Part shown: one piece after another, positions 23,089 through 34,495 of the stretch
Layout: each line of letters begins with the position of its first letter
How positions within the stretch are numbered: position 1 is the stretch's first letter
NCBI RefSeq assembly: GCF_000005505.3
Contig: NC_016131.3
Span: forward strand, 7,833,501-7,897,500
Length of the DNA stretch: 64,000 bases
Source: Brachypodium distachyon
Lineage: Eukaryota; Streptophyta; Magnoliopsida; Poales; Poaceae
Direction: 5' to 3'
Notes under the pieces: generated by a model
Database searches by the model: none
What the model was told of the DNA's origin: nothing
The model's input: the letters and a program-made list of their open reading frames with translations, nothing else
Made by a program: the position numbers and the translations under genes

Positions 23089-24407
23089 CTTTTTGTTTTT
23101 TCATACAAACTAAATTATATATATTTCTGCATCTCCCAGTTTCGTCTCCGGTAGTCATATCACCCAAACTCTCATTGGGGAACCATTTTGACGCTGCAAT
23201 GATGAGCTCAATTGCCGAATTCAGCTGCATGGTATCATCTTTCATCCATGCTATCATCTGCAAGGAATATTTTTTGGGGGTGCGAGAAATTGATATTCAT
23301 ACAAAACCTGCAATGTCATTAATTTACGATATCAAAGGAAAACAGATTGTAGCTACCAATGCAAATGTCAGAGATGTAACCCTCTTTTCGAAAAGAAAAA
23401 AATAATACTCTATTCAACCCATGGATCCGCCGCATCTACATGACATATTTTCTCACAAACTGTTGTGCAGTGGCCTCTCAACTTTGAGCATGGCTCGGTT
23501 TCAAAAAAGAAGTTTGAGCAGTCAGGTTGGTTAATTTTCCTCTTAATTGCAGTATAAGAATACTTCCTTTCTCTGCTATTCAAATGGAAAAAAAAATCCT
23601 CAGAAAAATCATGTTGAGACAGTGCACTAAAACCGACTTGTTTATAGATGGAAATAACTAATAGATGCTTGTACATGATATCTACTGCTGTTTATATATA
23701 CACGTGCATTTGTGGTGACTCACTCTATCTTTAATGTTCTTTTCAAAATAATTGAGTACTTGGTTTGCAACGTGGTAGATTATTTGTGTTTAGTCAGAAT
23801 TCTCATGGATCGAATGTTAACGAGGACAGAACAAATTAAACCTCCTCTCGCCTACCAATGATTTTCATGCGATCAACTTTACACTCTAGCTTAGGTCCCT
23901 CAAATTATGTTACTATAAAATAAGCTAGACTACATGGTTCACCCTCTCATTACTTCTTTACCGCTCATTTTTACGAACTGCTTCTAGAGTCCACCCTTTT
24001 TACAAAAAATATATATATATCTCATTTCATCTCCTTAATGCCACTTTGCCATACCCAACGGTTACTCCACTCCACTATCTTACCACATCTTTGCATTCTA
24101 GGTGCAAACCCTTGCACCTCGCCGTCGCTTGATCCTCCACCGGCTCATCTCCTGTCACCTTGTTGGATAGTTAGGCCCACCAAATATAATTTCTGAAAAT
24201 TCTCAAAGAGTACATGGTAACAGAAGTATTGGTAAAATCATAGAGAATCACAAATAAGAAACTTACTCGGCAAAAAAAATCGGCAAATAAAGCTAATAAA
24301 TATTCAGACTACCAAAAAAATGCATATGCATAAATAAGGTCAGTAAATATAGTTAATGCATTTATATCGTGTTATTAATTGGCGCCAAAATGATTTGGGT
24401 AGCTCCC

Positions 24408-24415
24408 TATAAAAA
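24408..24415 (+). promoter_or_regulatory. TATA box of defensin-like gene 3
   Basis: TATAAAAA lies 106 bp before the ATG, in a block alignable to the promoter of copy 1. Confidence 0.7.
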
Positions 24416-24513
24416 CCGGTCAATCTATAGACCACCAGTAGATCAGAGGGAATCCCAGACAGGAACACAACCCATACTCAAGCAACAAGTACACTATCAT
24501 CTTGTGGGGAAGG

Positions 24514-24858
24514 ATGAGGGTTAGCTACACGACCATGGTAGCTCTTGTCCTTCTAGTGCTAACCACAGGTATGTATATGCTTTATTTGTTTACTCGCGCT
24601 GATGTGCATCAACGGCCAATTATTTCGTATACAGTTCTATATGTATAACTTATGAGGCATTCCCTTTTGGTAATATTTGAAGATACGACCACGGCATCAA
24701 CGACAAAGGATGGATATCTAATCTCAACAGACTGCGTAGTTAAAACACCAATGCCTTGTGATGAAATCAAGAGATGCATAGATACGTGCACCTCTCTGTC
24801 GTGTCGGAAGCCTGAGATTAGCTGTGTTAACGGGGAATGCAATTGCAAATTCTGGTGA
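24514..24858 (+). CDS. Defensin-like cysteine-rich secreted peptide, copy 3
   Basis: Exon 1 (24514-24568) encodes a signal peptide (MRVSYTTM, then a VALVLLVL core). The intron is 24569-24682 (GTATGT...AG). Exon 2 (24683-24858) encodes the mature part, 76 residues in total. It still has eight cysteines, but not the same eight: the final Cys of copy 1 is Trp (KFW-stop), and a new Cys appears in the loop after the C-x3-C pair (SLSC in place of SLSR). The disulphide pairing must therefore differ or one pair is unformed. Open reading frame, splice sites and TATA are intact, so it may be expressed. Promoter and coding sequence align with copy 1 throughout, showing tandem duplication. Confidence 0.75.
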
Positions 24859-25033
24859 TGATGGAACCACAACGTGGTGCTTATTTCCTTATGGTTGAAT
24901 TAGTAGTATTGGCAGCCAATATTGGCAATAAATGTACTACTAGCAATGTGCACCAATTGTGTTTAAAAAAATGAGTGAATAAATGACATAGGGATGTCAA
25001 AAGATCAAACTATTAATGGAGCAGTAAATTCAC

Positions 25034-25104
25034 ATCATTTCCGAGGATCGAAGCCGGTTCACCCACGTGACATGCGGGAATACTTATCTCTATACTACTA
25101 TGAC
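25034..25104 (-). pseudogene. tRNA-Asp(GUC)-like sequence, degenerate
   Basis: A full-length 71-base minus-strand match to tRNA-Asp: 'AGTAGTATAGAGATAAGTAT', then the anticodon arm CCCGC-ATGTCAC-GTGGG with anticodon GTC, then the T-arm GGCTTCGATCC. The acceptor stem pairs only partly (the last two positions mismatch) and the T-arm stem and TTCGA box have changes, so I call it a pseudogene. It lies about 175 bp 3' of defensin-like copy 3. Confidence 0.75.
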
Positions 25105-25109
25105 CTGGT

Positions 25110-26610
25110 TGTTTGTTATTCCCAACTTAAGGTATATTTTCTTTTTGCATCTCCGAGCTATCGTCTCTAATAGTCGTGTAACTCAGACTCTTGTCGGGGG
25201 AACATTTTGACGTTGCAATGTGCTCAACTGCCGAATTCATCTGCAGGGTATGATCTACAATCCATGCTATATCCTCCGTAAGGAACATATTTTTGGGATG
25301 CGAGAAATTGGTATTCACACAAAACCTGAAATGTCAACAGTTTGTTTATTATCTTCAAAGAACACCAGACGTATATGAACCTACTCCCTTCAACCATATG
25401 ACATTGTGTATCCACCGATGCAGAGGCGGAGATGTAACCCCCTTTTCAGAAAGAAAGTACTTTCTTCATTCCAAGGTTTCACCGTATTTATGTGTCGTAC
25501 ATTCTCACAAACTATTGTGCCGTTGCCTCTCAACTTTGAGCATGACGTCGAGGTTGGTTAATTTGACTCTTGACTACCTTTATGTTGTATAGGAGTATCC
25601 TTTATCTGGTATTCAGATGGAAAAAACCCTCCAAAAAATAAGGTTGAGACAGTGCATTAAAACCGACTTGTTTATAGATGAAAACAACTAGCTAGATGCT
25701 TGTCAGATGATAATATACAATTAATGAAATTGCAGTTACCACCGTATGATATTTGCTTGGAAAATTCTTTACCCACAGTTTTTGTGTCTGACCAATGATT
25801 TTCACGCGATCAATTTACTTCCTTAAAGGAGCTAGACTGCAAGGTTTATCCTCTCGTTACTTTCTTTACTACTTGTGTTTATGGATTGCTTCCGCTCCGC
25901 TGGTTATACGGCATGAGTAGCTGATTGTCGGGCTCTAGTGATTCGCACGCCACATTCCGGTGATCATGGACGCCTACGCCTGCCAGGTTCACTTGTACAT
26001 GTGGATCACATGGGTAGCGAAAACTCTAGAGTCCACCCTCTTTAGAAGAAGAAAGAAAAAAGCTTGTTTTCGTCTCCTTTATGCCACTTTCTCTATACCC
26101 TACGGATCCTCCTCTCCACTCGTGTACCACATCATGCATTCTAGTTGCAACCATCGCACCTTTCTGTCACTTGATCTTCTTTTCAACTCATCTTGTGTCG
26201 CCTTGCTCCGAGACAGCTTCCACACTGATGGCGACCTGGGTCCACCCATATTTCCCTCAACAATGAGGAGAGTGGCCAGGATTGTAGGGACTTGAAGTTG
26301 ATCAGCGTCTCTCACACCTTCTTCTCCAATCCTTGTCTAGATTTGCAACAAGATTAAATGGTATGCGAGCATCTCTACCGGATCTCTTATATAGTGATAC
26401 CTGAAAGTTGTTTTAAAGGTATACAAAAACGGTTTTAAGGTATCGATTTAATGCGTTGGTCGGAACATATACCATAAACATGCACTGTAAAATTAAAAGA
26501 AAACACTTCACGCTCAAATTTAAAGACGACACTCTACATACGTAGTACTCCGTACATTCGAACGATCCCTAAAAAGTAAGATTTCTATCAAAAGGTAGAC
26601 ATACTCCTAA
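25110..26610. other. Duplicated flank, no gene
   Basis: 25120-25700 aligns with 23100-23680, the 3' flank of copy 2 ('catctccgagctatcgtctc', then 'cgacgttgcaatg', then 'aaaccgacttgtttatagatg'). 25850-26320 aligns with 1960-2400 and 23940-24170. No coding signal is seen. Confidence 0.6.
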
Positions 26611-26647
26611 CATCCCTGCCAGATTGAGGTGCCGGCAAGCTCACTCG

Positions 26648-26890
26648 TTGTCAGAGGATTTCACTTTGATGTAGGGCTGGAGCTCCGCTTCCATGTGCCA
26701 CGCCGACTTCCGGCCTCTTGTTCTCCTCCAACAGCCGAAGGCCCTGCGCTAGCTGGTCGGCGTCGAACACCTCCGCCTCACGGTGGCACTTCGTGTCGGC
26801 GGCAGCGGTCTCCTTCGACAGCCACTTCACCCGCCGGACCACCCTTGCCTCCTCGTCGTCATCGGAAGAGACGGCCCACGGTGTCTCCGG
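26648..26890 (-). pseudogene. Fragment of an unidentified plant gene
   Basis: A minus-strand frame of about 75 residues has real protein character: an acidic SSDDDEEARV stretch, then 'RRVKWLSKE', 'CHREAEVFDADQLAQGLRLL' and 'EENKRPEVGVAHG'. It is helical and charged, with a stop at each side and no start codon or splice context. It looks like one exon or the C-terminus of a larger gene, captured or left behind. I do not recognise the family. Confidence 0.4.
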
Positions 26891-26989
26891 CTACGGGTTG
26901 GATCAGAACTCAGCAGCAAAATCTGCTTGTTTATATATACGCGTGCACTTGTCAAATATATGATCTGACTCGCTGTATCTGTCTGTGTT

Positions 26990-28530
26990 GAATTTGCCAA
27001 ATCATACGGATTGTGACTTGTACCTGTCACACAAGTCCTTTCATTTTTAATCTTCTTTTCCAACTCATAGGCTTGCGATGTGGTAGATTAACTGTGTTTG
27101 GTGAGAAGGTTCTCATGGATCGGACTGTTCTGTAATAAAAACAGAACAAACTAAACCTCCTCTCGCCTAAATATCTAAGTACAGGTTAATGTCGCCCGTC
27201 GGAGATTAACAGGCATTTTTTTACTCAAGCGACATGGAAGAATAGGTTTTTTTTGCAAGGGGACGACATGGGAGACTATGACACTGAAATTCGAAGGGAA
27301 GTACTACTGGCAATGCAATACGTACGCACGGTTAGCTCCTGCAGTGGCCAATTGGCATGCTACGTGTTAAATTAAGTGGCTAAATGGCTTGCTACGTGTT
27401 AAATTAACTGGAGCGAAAGCGAGGGAGACGAGACCTCAGCCGATCCGTGTGAAAATGGCCATGTGTCGATCAATGAAGCAGCAGCTCCCTTATGACTTCT
27501 AATTCCTCGTTTGCCTTTCTTTTTCAATTTCTTAGGACTGCTACTAATGGTAATGGGTTGCCTCTATTGTATTAATGGAGTTTTGGTTGAAGATGTTGTG
27601 CAACGTGTATCATCAGGCGTGTCCCTCCTTATTCTTACTAGAACGCAGCACGCCATGCATGGCAGCATGCGCATCTATCTGGCGCCGCCTGTTCTGATCA
27701 TTTTGTTATGACGGAAAAAAGGGCTTTTCCAAATATTAAGAGACACGCCTGATGACACACGTTGAACGACATCGTTAACCAATCTGTACTACTCCCTCAG
27801 TCCCACATCAAGTGACTCAAATTTGTCTAAAAGCTGACGTATATACAGACACATATATTAAAATTCGTTTAGATACATGTAATATTGCGGTACTGATACG
27901 TGACTATACGGGATACTCCCCTGCATTGGCAGCCGTTACTCTTCCTACGGAGCTTCTTGGGTCGTGCTGGCTCTTTTTTTCTAAATTTTTTTTATCTGTC
28001 TTTATTCTTCAGATTTTGACTCGTGGGTGTTGACAATTTGGCATGCCAATTGTGATACCTGCGATCTCCCTTTCGTTCCAATAAACGGGCAGCCAGCCAA
28101 GTAGCCACTAGAGGACCTAGTCTGTTAATCACATTCACATCCGCATTGCGAGTACTCGCACTCAAGGTCATGTTCTTCCACGTCACTCGATTAAGAATGC
28201 CTTGTTAATCTCTGACGGCCGGCAACAACGAGTTACTGTTAATTAATCGAGAGGCGGCCGCTTTATTATTCCAAGAATTTCCCCCACACACATGAGAGCT
28301 AGCCAAAACACAATCTGGAATTAGCCCACCTCATACATGGACACACCGTGGCATGCCAGGCATTGCCCATTGTCTTCAACCTGTTTGTGTGTGTGACCTG
28401 GGCAGAGTCCAGTACGAACAAAGTGCAGGTAAAACTTGGTGTAAAAGCACAGGTCACGATCTGATTATGACTTTGGTGAAAGCAACACCGACAGAGATAC
28501 GGCGTACGGGGTTGCGGTCATAAGCGCACA
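26990..28530. other. Intergenic region before the kinase gene
   Basis: I see no gene. There is a short direct repeat ('gctacgtgttaaattaa' near 27357 and 27391). At 27789-27900 is a one-sided Stowaway MITE remnant ('ctccctcagtcccacatcaagtgactc') lacking its right end. Confidence 0.55.
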
Positions 28531-28532
28531 GG

Positions 28533-28540
28533 TATAAGTA
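28533..28540 (+). promoter_or_regulatory. Likely TATA box of the MAPKK gene
   Basis: TATAAGTA lies 81-88 bp upstream of the ATG at 28621 in otherwise mixed sequence, a usual distance for a plant gene with a short 5' leader. Confidence 0.45.
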
Positions 28541-28620
28541 AGCAATCTCGCAGCTCAGGGTGATCCAACCCCAAAGCAGTAGCTTCATCAGACCACTCAC
28601 CTTTAGCGCAGCTTAATTAC

Positions 28621-29655
28621 ATGGCTCTGTTAAGAGAGAAGAGACTGCAGCTCTCGCTGCACGTCCCGACCCGCGCAGCCGAAGCCCTGGATGCCGTCCA
28701 CCGGCGTCCCAACCCAGTAGCGGCCACGCTAGCGGCGTCGACACCGGCAGCGGCGCGGTCGAGCCAGTTCCGCCTTGCCGATTTTGACAAGCTCACCGTT
28801 CTGGGCCGCGGGAACGGCGGCACCGTATACAAGGTCCGGCACCGGGAGACGTGCGAGCTCTACGCGCTCAAGGTGCAGCACTGCAACGGCGACCCGACCG
28901 CAGCCGCCGAGGCAGAGGTGCTCAGCCGCACGGCCTCGCCATTCATCGTCCGCTGCCACTCCGTCCTCCCCGGCGCGGCCTCTGGGGACGTCGCCATGCT
29001 CCTCGAGCTGGTGGACGGCGGGTCACTCGACTCGATCGTCAAGAGCCGAAGGGCTCACGCGTTCCCGTTCCCGGAGGAAGCACTGGCCGAGGTCGCGGCG
29101 CAGGCGCTCTCGGGGCTGGCATACCTCCACGCGCGCCGCATCGTGCACCTGGACATCAAGCCGGGGAACCTTCTGGTCAGCACGGGCGGTGAAGTCAAGG
29201 TCGCCGATTTCGGCATCGCCAAGGTGCTCCCGCGCGCCGGGGCCGACGACGCCCGCTGCAAGTCCTACGCGGGCACCGCGGCCTACATGAGCCCCGAGCG
29301 GTTCGACCCGGAGGCGCACGGAGGCCACTACGACGCGTACGCCGCGGACGTGTGGGGGCTCGGGGTCACCGTCCTGGAGCTCCTCATGGGCCGCTACCCG
29401 CTCCTCCCCGCCGGGCAGCGGCCCAGCTGGCCCGCGCTCATGTGCGCCATCTGCTTCGGGGAGACGCCCGTGCTGTCTGACGGTGAGGCGTCCGCGGAGC
29501 TCAGGGGATTCGTCGCCGCGTGCCTGCGGAAGGATCACACGAAGCGAGCGTCCGTTGCGGAGCTGCTGGCTCACCCGTTTGTTGCCGGGAGGGACGTGGC
29601 CACGTCCAAATGCGCGCTCCGGAAGCTGGTCACCGAGGCTTCGACGTCACCATGA
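28621..29655 (+). CDS. MAP kinase kinase, group D type (MKK9/10-like), intronless
   Basis: 344 residues, single exon, very GC-rich. N-terminus: a basic-hydrophobic stretch REKRLQLSL (residues 5-13) fits a MAPK docking site. Kinase domain from about 54: Gly loop LGRGNGGTVYKV (61-72), ATP Lys 84 in YALKV, catalytic loop IVHLDIKPGNLL (174-185), DFG 196-198, and SPE 224-226 within the plant MAPKK signature GTAAYMSPERF. The intronless structure and AYMSPER are typical of plant group C/D MAPKKs. Two oddities: the catalytic loop is HLD not HRD, so it is a non-RD kinase; and the first of the two activation-loop phosphosites (S/T-x5-S/T) is Asp209, the second being Ser215. It probably signals in defence or stress cascades by phosphorylating MAPKs. 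Confidence in the family is high; the subgroup is less sure. Confidence 0.9.
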   Translation: MALLREKRLQLSLHVPTRAAEALDAVHRRPNPVAATLAASTPAAARSSQFRLADFDKLTVLGRGNGGTVYKVRHRETCELYALKVQHCNGDPTAAAEAEVLSRTASPFIVRCHSVLPGAASGDVAMLLELVDGGSLDSIVKSRRAHAFPFPEEALAEVAAQALSGLAYLHARRIVHLDIKPGNLLVSTGGEVKVADFGIAKVLPRAGADDARCKSYAGTAAYMSPERFDPEAHGGHYDAYAADVWGLGVTVLELLMGRYPLLPAGQRPSWPALMCAICFGETPVLSDGEASAELRGFVAACLRKDHTKRASVAELLAHPFVAGRDVATSKCALRKLVTEASTSP

Positions 29656-30151
29656 TCCCGCCGGGCGGCAGCGCTGTGCACATACATAGACAGGATCAAT
29701 TTTGTTAGCCTGTACAGAAGTACGTGTATATGTGCAGAGCATATCACACATTAGTTAGCTTAGGAATGGACGTAACTACGAATGTACTCACTGCTGTGCA
29801 TCTGAATGACATTACGGTGAATTATGGTAATACCATTTGCCCGCTTTCAGCCACCTTTTTGTCTATTTTTATCATTCGTCTAACTAGTTTTCTATTTCCA
29901 TTTTAGGATAAGAGGACCGTACTGACCTGACCCGACCTGACCTGGCCAGCGACCACGGCCCGAGACCGTCTGAGCCGCGGTTAATCTGCGGTGCACGCGA
30001 GCTTAAGTTTTTACCGGCCGATGAAGGATCCAACGGCGCAAATCGCTCCCAGAAACACTTGGCATCCTCTAGTAGTCGAGGGCATCCAAACCCCGAACGA
30101 GAACATCTTTGCCCCATCCCCGCGCAGCCAAACCCTCGCTCCCGGAGGACG
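29656..30151. other. Intergenic region, MAPKK 3' UTR to pinin leader
   Basis: It contains the 3' end of the kinase transcript and the short 5' region of the pinin gene. No other gene is seen. Confidence 0.6.
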
Positions 30152-33100
30152 ATGGCCGCCGCGACGGGGAAGACGGCCGAGGAGATCCGCCGCGAGCTCC
30201 AGGAGCTCCAGCGCCAGCACCGCGAGGTCCCGCTAACTCACTCCACCCCCTTTTCGCTCCCTTCCGTAGCCGTCGAGAAATCGCCCCTGAGCTGTATGTT
30301 CCCGTTTCCCCCTCCTCTCTTGCAGATCAGCGAGCGCCTGCGCGACCCCCGCGGCCTACGACGCGGCGCTCCCGCCGCCGGTCCTGGCGCCGCCCGCCCA
30401 CTCCGCGGCTTCGCGAGACCCGTGCGCTTCTCGCTCACATCTCCTTCTCGTCCCCATCCCTGTTTCCCGACGTAATCTTTTTCCGCGTGTTTCTGATGCA
30501 GGCTGCAGAATCGGGGGATCAGCCTGAGCCGAAGCGCCGGCTTCTGTCTGCTGTGGTTAAAGTATGAGTCTTCGATTATTTTTTTCCTGTCAATCCTGTT
30601 GCGGTCAGTTTGTCAAGAACCCTAACATTTTCTCTTTGTTTGGCCTGATGCACGGAGGTGGATGGCGCTGAAGTTAAGGATGATTTCGCGAATGACCCAG
30701 TGATGGAGGGGCTAGAGGACGGTTCAACTGCTGCTGAAGGTGGTGAGAGGAGGGGAGTCAGTAATGGTGGGTTCAGGAGGGATGGAAGCCAGTGGGTATC
30801 TAGGAGGGTGAGTAAGAGGAAAGAGTATCTATAGGAGATAGTCGGTTTGCTTGTGGATGTGTTCTGTGTGCTTCTTGGGGAGATTTCTTATATGGTATAG
30901 TTTGGTTGCAGGAGCTTAATAATGCACTGCCGGAGCCGCTCCCGAGGGAGTTCCCCAAAGATGAGGACCAGAGCTTGGTGAGGAGGAACAAGAGAATGCT
31001 GGGGAAGCTTCTTGTCGGCACGCTAGAGGTAACAAATTCTTCTGATGTATATTGATGTTGCCCATTTGCTAAGCAATCATGGTAATTCCTTTTTATACCA
31101 GTATCTCTTGATTGGCTATGTGTTGTCGAACATGTTAATTTAACCCACTGCTGGTTAACAATTGTTTGGAAGTCTGCAGGCAAGTGAACTTTATCCTCAT
31201 GGTTCAATTTTCTCCTGCAACTTTGTAACAAGCAGAAAGGAATGTCAGTCGCTTCGTATATGTGGTCAAATAGATGGTTAACTCGCACTAGTTTGTTTGC
31301 TGGCTAATGGTAACAGCATATCTGTAACAAATTTAATGGAAACATAACTTCTTAATCAACTAGTATGAATGATTACTCCCCAAGACAAATCAGACACCGA
31401 TAGTGAGTAATGTCGAGGGAGATTGACATGAGTCATGCATGCCTCATTATGCTGAATATGGTTAAGCTAAATATGTTGGTCTGGTTTTAGAGGATTGCAA
31501 CTGATTTCACAATGTATCTTCATATGATATGCTGTTGTGTTCACCTTTGTGAGTATTTCAATTGGATTGCAACTGATTCCACAATCTATCTTCATATGAT
31601 ATTCTGTTGTGTTCACCTTTGTGAGTATTTCAATTTATCTGATTCTTGTTGCTTCCACATGTTTGCCAATGCAGAAATTTCAGCAAGAGGACAAAAAACT
31701 GTCCAACTCAGAAGCTTATATGCGTAGATCAGAGGCTCAGCTGAAGGTACCTATATATATTTATGCATTATGCGACTTGCGTTGAGAAAAAGCCACTTCT
31801 TTCAGTAATAAATAGAGCAATATGAGCTAAATAGATAATTATTTTCTTATATTGATATAATGTTGGAAGTTGCCCGGTTTGCCTACGAGCCTGGCTCCCC
31901 GTAGAATGTTTCTTGGGTCTTGGGATTGACCCTCCATAACTATTTATTGCATGATTTTAACTGTAACCTACTTTCTAGTTCTAATTTAACTTTTTGTTGC
32001 TGGTTGTCTTGCGTCCACATGGTTTTTGTTTCTGTATACTGTTTGCTTATTTTGGTTCTTTTAGTAGTAGGGACATATCAAACATTGTTATTTTAAATGT
32101 ATCCATAACAATACATGTTCTGCACTGCTGCATGCATGTCTTTCTTTGGGTGGGTAGGATCAGGGTGGGGGATTTCCAGGAGAGTGTGTCATGTACTTCT
32201 CAAACATGGGTAACTCTCCCTGTAGACGTGTCCTAGCGGGTAGTAGATCCATATTATAAATATTTAACATGGGTTTCTGTTTTCACTCTAGCAACTCGTT
32301 AGCTATTCTTAACTGAACTTGGGAGCTGAGAGAGATCCATGGTCTTCTCCAATTTCAGGATTTATTTTGTTGCAAGGAAACATAATTCAGTGTTTTCTCT
32401 TGAAAGTTTCCGTGGCTCACAGACGATGCTTTGCTTATATTTTCAACACTAACATACTAGCTTCAAGATATCAGGAAACACTGAAATGATTGATCTGATG
32501 TAGGCTGATCAAAAGGCTCGTGAAGATAGTGAAAGGTTGCGACAGCAAGAGCGGGAGCAAGCAGCAGAGAAGCGCAGGCGCGATATGGTAAACTCATGTG
32601 CAGTTTTCTATGTCACCCTTCTACTTAATTTCATGCATATTAAATTGGTGTGTTTATATGGCGAATAATTTAATTCTAAGGTGCTCTTTTTTAGACACTT
32701 CGTGCTCGAGTAGCTGCTAAGGCAGAAGAAAAGAGGTTGGAGCTCTTGTACATTCAGTGGGCTGAGCATCACAAAAAGCTGTCCAATTTCTTAAGGTGAC
32801 TTCATTGTTTTGCATCATTCTTCAATCTTCACTTTGATTTTATTTATGATCAGGATCCTTTTCCTTTCTGTTGTGCTGCTTAGCTTATCTATGTATTGGA
32901 TTCCACTTCTGTTTTGATGAATTTGTTCTTCTCTTCATGCTGCAGGTTATTTTTATTTCTGGTCCAAAAGTGTCCATATTGACAATTAAATTGAGGGAAG
33001 ATGCGTTTCTGATTGTACGCAAATCTTGATGTTTGATGCACATAGGGATTTCTATACCTATTCATTAGACTATGTTGTTCCTTGTTTGACTCTGTTGGTG

Positions 33101-34495
33101 TTTGGCAGGACAAAAACTGAACCGCCTATTTATTACACGATGGCTAAACCTATAATTGATGATCCGGCTATTGTTGAGCGGAACAAGGAAAAGGTATTTT
33201 CGTCCCTTCTAGGTTACTCTAAAAACTTCATACTTTGCACATGTTTCAAGGATGATTTCCATTTATAGTTCTATATCTCTGCCAATCATACTTGGAAGTC
33301 AAAACACTTTAGGTATGTCCAAAATAAAAAATCAGCTTTATATGCAAAATGGTCTTTTGCTATGGTGCTGGCTGTATGTGCCTTCCCAAATTAGGTTGTT
33401 TGCCAGTCAACAACCACTAGGGTGCCTTTCTGTAGCATTCGCAGTTGATACTAAATGGATCAGTGAGTTGTGAAATTCCCTGCATTAGGAAATATATTCC
33501 TGAAAAGAGAGCAGTTTGACCACCTTCCTGGATTGGTGTTAGATTCACTCAAAGAACCTGGCGAGTCCTGGGAACTACAATATAGTTCTTGCTGATCTTC
33601 GCATAATAATGGTTAGCTTAATAATATCAATTGCATTGTTTTATATTGAGTGTTGACTCGCAGTAAACTACTGCCGCAGAATAATATTGTAGCTGCAGTT
33701 TTTTTGTCTATGAATCCCAAATTCGAGGGGGGACTTTGTGGGCATCTAAGTTTCAGCATCATTTGCACACGCAGAGAATTTACCTTGTTCACGAGTAGCC
33801 TTATAATTTCATTTGAGCTATAGTAGCTTTATAATTAAAAGCACTATGGAGTTGTCGGTAGAGCTCTACTTCTTTAGTTTGCACTTGAAGTTTTGGCACA
33901 GTTAACAAGCATGATGGAACATATAGTTTTGGCCCATAATGATCTTGCTTAGTGTATTTATATAGTTTTGTCAAATGCGACGTATTAATTAAGATCATAT
34001 GCTTGCATATACCCTGGAACCACCTTTATTGTTACGAGCAAACTTTTTGTTCATTTTAATCACGAGTTGTCTTCTGGATGAGTCATTCCAGATGCACCTA
34101 ACTATGGTCAATTATTGCAGGTATTTGAAGAATGGAAAACTGTACGTAGGGCTGAGCTGACCCAATTTCAAAAGCAAGTTGAGGAGCAGTATCTGTCTAA
34201 TGTTGAGAGGCAGCTGGAAAGAATGCAAAATGCTCGAAATGCTCGGAGGGGGAACGGGCCTGCTAACATGCAGGAAATGGATAAGGAGCTGGACACGCAT
34301 AGGGCGGAGCATGGGCCAAAAGCTCGGCGGATCCTGGACGGTGGCATCGACGACGAAGAGGAGGTGGAGGACATGGCGGCAGAAGATGACCTGATGGATG
34401 AAGTCCTTGGCGTCAACGAGGCGATCAACGAAGACCCAACCAAGCCGTCTGATGAGGCTACTGATGTCACTCCAATACCTGACAAGGCACAATAG
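30152..34495 (+). CDS. PNN: Pinin homologue (splicing and exon-junction-complex cofactor), 10 exons
   Basis: I reconstruct ten exons, 404 residues, all GT-AG: 30152-30226, 30326-30421, 30502-30561, 30658-30807, 30912-31028, 31675-31746, 32504-32587, 32695-32795, 33109-33193, 34121-34495. Nearly all introns are phase 0; the one after exon 8 is phase 2. Exon 1 gives the pinin N-terminal helix (EEIRRELQELQRQHRE), exon 2 RLRDPRGLRRG, and exons 5-8 the pinin/SDK/MemA core ('EFPKDEDQSLVRRNKRMLGK', 'LLVGTLEKFQQED') with a Lys/Arg/Glu-rich coiled coil. Exon 10 gives an acidic tail. Pinin is a nuclear-speckle protein that associates with SR proteins and the exon junction complex. A complete-looking housekeeping gene. 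Confidence 0.9.
31492..31635. repeat. 72-bp tandem duplication inside a pinin intron
   Basis: Two adjacent 72-bp copies (31492-31563 and 31564-31635) starting 'ggattgcaactgatt' differ at only a few bases. They lie about 40 bp upstream of the exon 6 acceptor, so both copies carry possible branch-point sequence. A recent local duplication. Confidence 0.9.

Noticed and set aside
25034..25104. Functional tRNA-Asp gene
   Set aside because: Acceptor-stem mismatches and changes in the T-arm; scored as a relic unless covariance analysis shows otherwise.
26629..26991. 120-residue plus-strand frame
   Set aside because: Opposite of the more protein-like minus-strand fragment; Pro/Arg-rich low complexity.
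28775..29574. Long frames overlapping the MAPKK on both strands
   Set aside because: Shadows of a GC-rich kinase gene; only the 28621-29655 frame has kinase motifs.
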